Below, one piece after another: positions 12,800-13,687 of a stretch of DNA of 13,687 bases; position 1 is the stretch's first letter; each line of letters starts with the position of its first letter. The DNA lies in assembly GCA_002409725.1 (NCBI GenBank), contig DHOI01000031.1:56834-70520 (forward strand). Direction: 5' to 3'. Made by a program: the position numbers and the translations under genes. This stretch comes from Christensenella sp. UBA5394. Lineage in GTDB: Bacteria; Bacillota; Clostridia; Christensenellales; CAG-138. The notes under the pieces were generated by a model. The model was not told the DNA's origin. It ran no database searches and saw nothing but the letters and a program-made list of their open reading frames with translations.

Positions 12800-13645
12800 C
12801 TATTCGCCTGGTAAGCATACGTCTGCTACCCGTGCTTTTTTCAAATGGCAGGCCCACATGGTACCCCCCACGGCCAGACCGCCCAATATATTGCCGATCG
12901 TAACGGGTAGGAGGTTATGCAAAAGGAAGCTCCCCCAGGTAAGGCCGGAAACGTTGACCCCCTGTTGCGCGGCAAGCTCTGCATATTCGGGGACCCCAAG
13001 AGCAAAAAGTCCGGCGGGGATGTAATACATATTGGCCACGCTATGCTCAAAACCGCAGATCACAAAAAAGGCCACCGGGATATAGGCCCCCAGGATACGG
13101 CCAGCGGTATCCCGGGCTGAAAGGCTACACAGCACGCCGGTGCATACTAGGACGTTGCACAGGATGCCCATCACCAGTGCATTGGCAAAGGGAAGGCTGC
13201 ATTTGGAAGCGGCGAGCTTAATAGTGTAAGCCGCAAGATTCCCTTGGGAATAGCCCAGCTGCCCGAAACGGGCGCAGGCAAACGCCAGCAGCGCAGCGCC
13301 TACAAAGTTGCCCAAATACACAATGCCCCAGTTGCGCAGCATCTTCCAGAGGGTGGTGTCGCCGTTGAGCACGGAAATGCCGATCATGACATTGCCTGTA
13401 AAGAGCTCCGCGCCCATGAGCATCACCATACCCAAGCCAAAGGGGAAGAGCAGGCCGCCGATGATTTTGCTCGTAGAAACATCGGCAATGCTGTGCGAAG
13501 CCGTGTTGCACACGGCCGCGCCAAAGGCGATAAATAGGCCCGCCATCACAGCCAGGGCAAAGAGCCTGCCGAAGGGTTTCTCGGCCTTTATCCTGCCAAG
13601 CTTTGCATAGCTTTCCGTAAGCTCCTTAGGAGCGAGCATGTTCAT
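12800..13645 (-). CDS. Formate/nitrite transporter (FNT) family channel
   Basis: This 281-aa inner-membrane pentameric channel-type transporter of the FocA/NirC family passes formate, nitrite or related small anions. Six helices are evident. Family signatures are GAELFTGN (78-85, the omega-loop region with the gating Thr83), Asn164 in GILCNVLV, and GFEHSVANMYYIP (198-210) with His201, the equivalent of the central His209 of FocA. NLLPVTIGNILGG (244-256) is also typical. The ATG is 7 nt after GGAGG and overlaps the stop of the upstream gene (ATGA). With a FolD-like gene before it and folC after it, formate is the likely substrate, feeding or draining the tetrahydrofolate one-carbon pool. This is a context-based inference. 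Confidence 0.92.
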   Translation of the reverse strand: MNMLAPKELTESYAKLGRIKAEKPFGRLFALAVMAGLFIAFGAAVCNTASHSIADVSTSKIIGGLLFPFGLGMVMLMGAELFTGNVMIGISVLNGDTTLWKMLRNWGIVYLGNFVGAALLAFACARFGQLGYSQGNLAAYTIKLAASKCSLPFANALVMGILCNVLVCTGVLCSLSARDTAGRILGAYIPVAFFVICGFEHSVANMYYIPAGLFALGVPEYAELAAQQGVNVSGLTWGSFLLHNLLPVTIGNILGGLAVGGTMWACHLKKARVADVCLPGE

Positions 13646-13687
13646 GCTTGCGCCTCCAACTGTTTTTGGGCGGCCTGCACTACATGC
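13642..13687 (-). CDS. C-terminus of a gene resembling FolD (partial)
   Basis: An open frame enters from the window edge and ends at a TGA that overlaps the FNT start codon (ATGA, 13642-13645). The 14 visible residues, HVVQAAQKQLEAQA, resemble the C-terminus of FolD (methylene-tetrahydrofolate dehydrogenase/cyclohydrolase). FolD often ends with a short stretch like NTVEAAKRQ after its PVPGGVGPMT motif. Such a short piece is weak evidence by itself, but coupling to a formate-type transporter and a folC fragment supports it. The SD of the FNT gene (GGAGG) lies within these codons. Confidence 0.45.
   Translation of the reverse strand, partial: HVVQAAQKQLEAQA

Overview
The window looks like a piece of a Gram-positive anaerobe chromosome, most likely a Clostridia-class Firmicute. 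The reasons are two lipoproteins with classic lipoboxes followed by Ala/Pro/Glu-rich linkers, strong AAGGAGG-type ribosome binding sites, a DUF624 (YesL-type) membrane protein inside a sugar operon, a moderately high GC content with AT-rich intergenic DNA, and a type I-C-like CRISPR repeat. This placement is inference; there is no rRNA or marker gene here.

Left part (1-2193): a BMP/PnrA-type substrate-binding lipoprotein on the minus strand, with a terminator-like hairpin after it, is divergent from a DeoR-family regulator. Good sigma-70-type promoters for both lie in the 250-bp gap. No ABC ATPase or permease for the lipoprotein is visible, since its downstream side is the window edge.

Centre (2464-12347): a sugar or sugar-acid utilisation cluster, all on the minus strand. 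In transcription order it holds a family-1 substrate-binding lipoprotein, a terminator plus an internal promoter, two MalF/MalG-type permeases, a DUF624 membrane protein, a zinc alcohol dehydrogenase, a Gfo/Idh/MocA oxidoreductase, a PfkB-family (KdgK-like) kinase and 6-phosphogluconate dehydrogenase. A separately promoted GntR/FCD regulator closes it. The likely logic is import, two NAD(P)-dependent redox steps, phosphorylation, and oxidative decarboxylation to ribulose 5-phosphate, a gnt-operon-like design with non-gnt parts. No dehydratase, aldolase or ABC ATPase is present. The substrate cannot be read from sequence.

Right part (12348-13687): the end of what looks like a formate/folate operon on the minus strand. 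It holds the last 14 codons of a gene resembling the C-terminus of FolD, a complete formate/nitrite transporter coupled by an ATGA overlap, and the start of a broken folC (folylpolyglutamate synthase). The folC remnant has two compensating 1-nt indels around its P-loop, contains a perfect 12-bp hairpin with a U-tract at the first indel, and loses homology about 20 bp before a single 32-nt type I-C-like CRISPR repeat. This junction between the decayed housekeeping gene and the sugar cluster, marked by a lone CRISPR repeat, is the most unusual part of the window.
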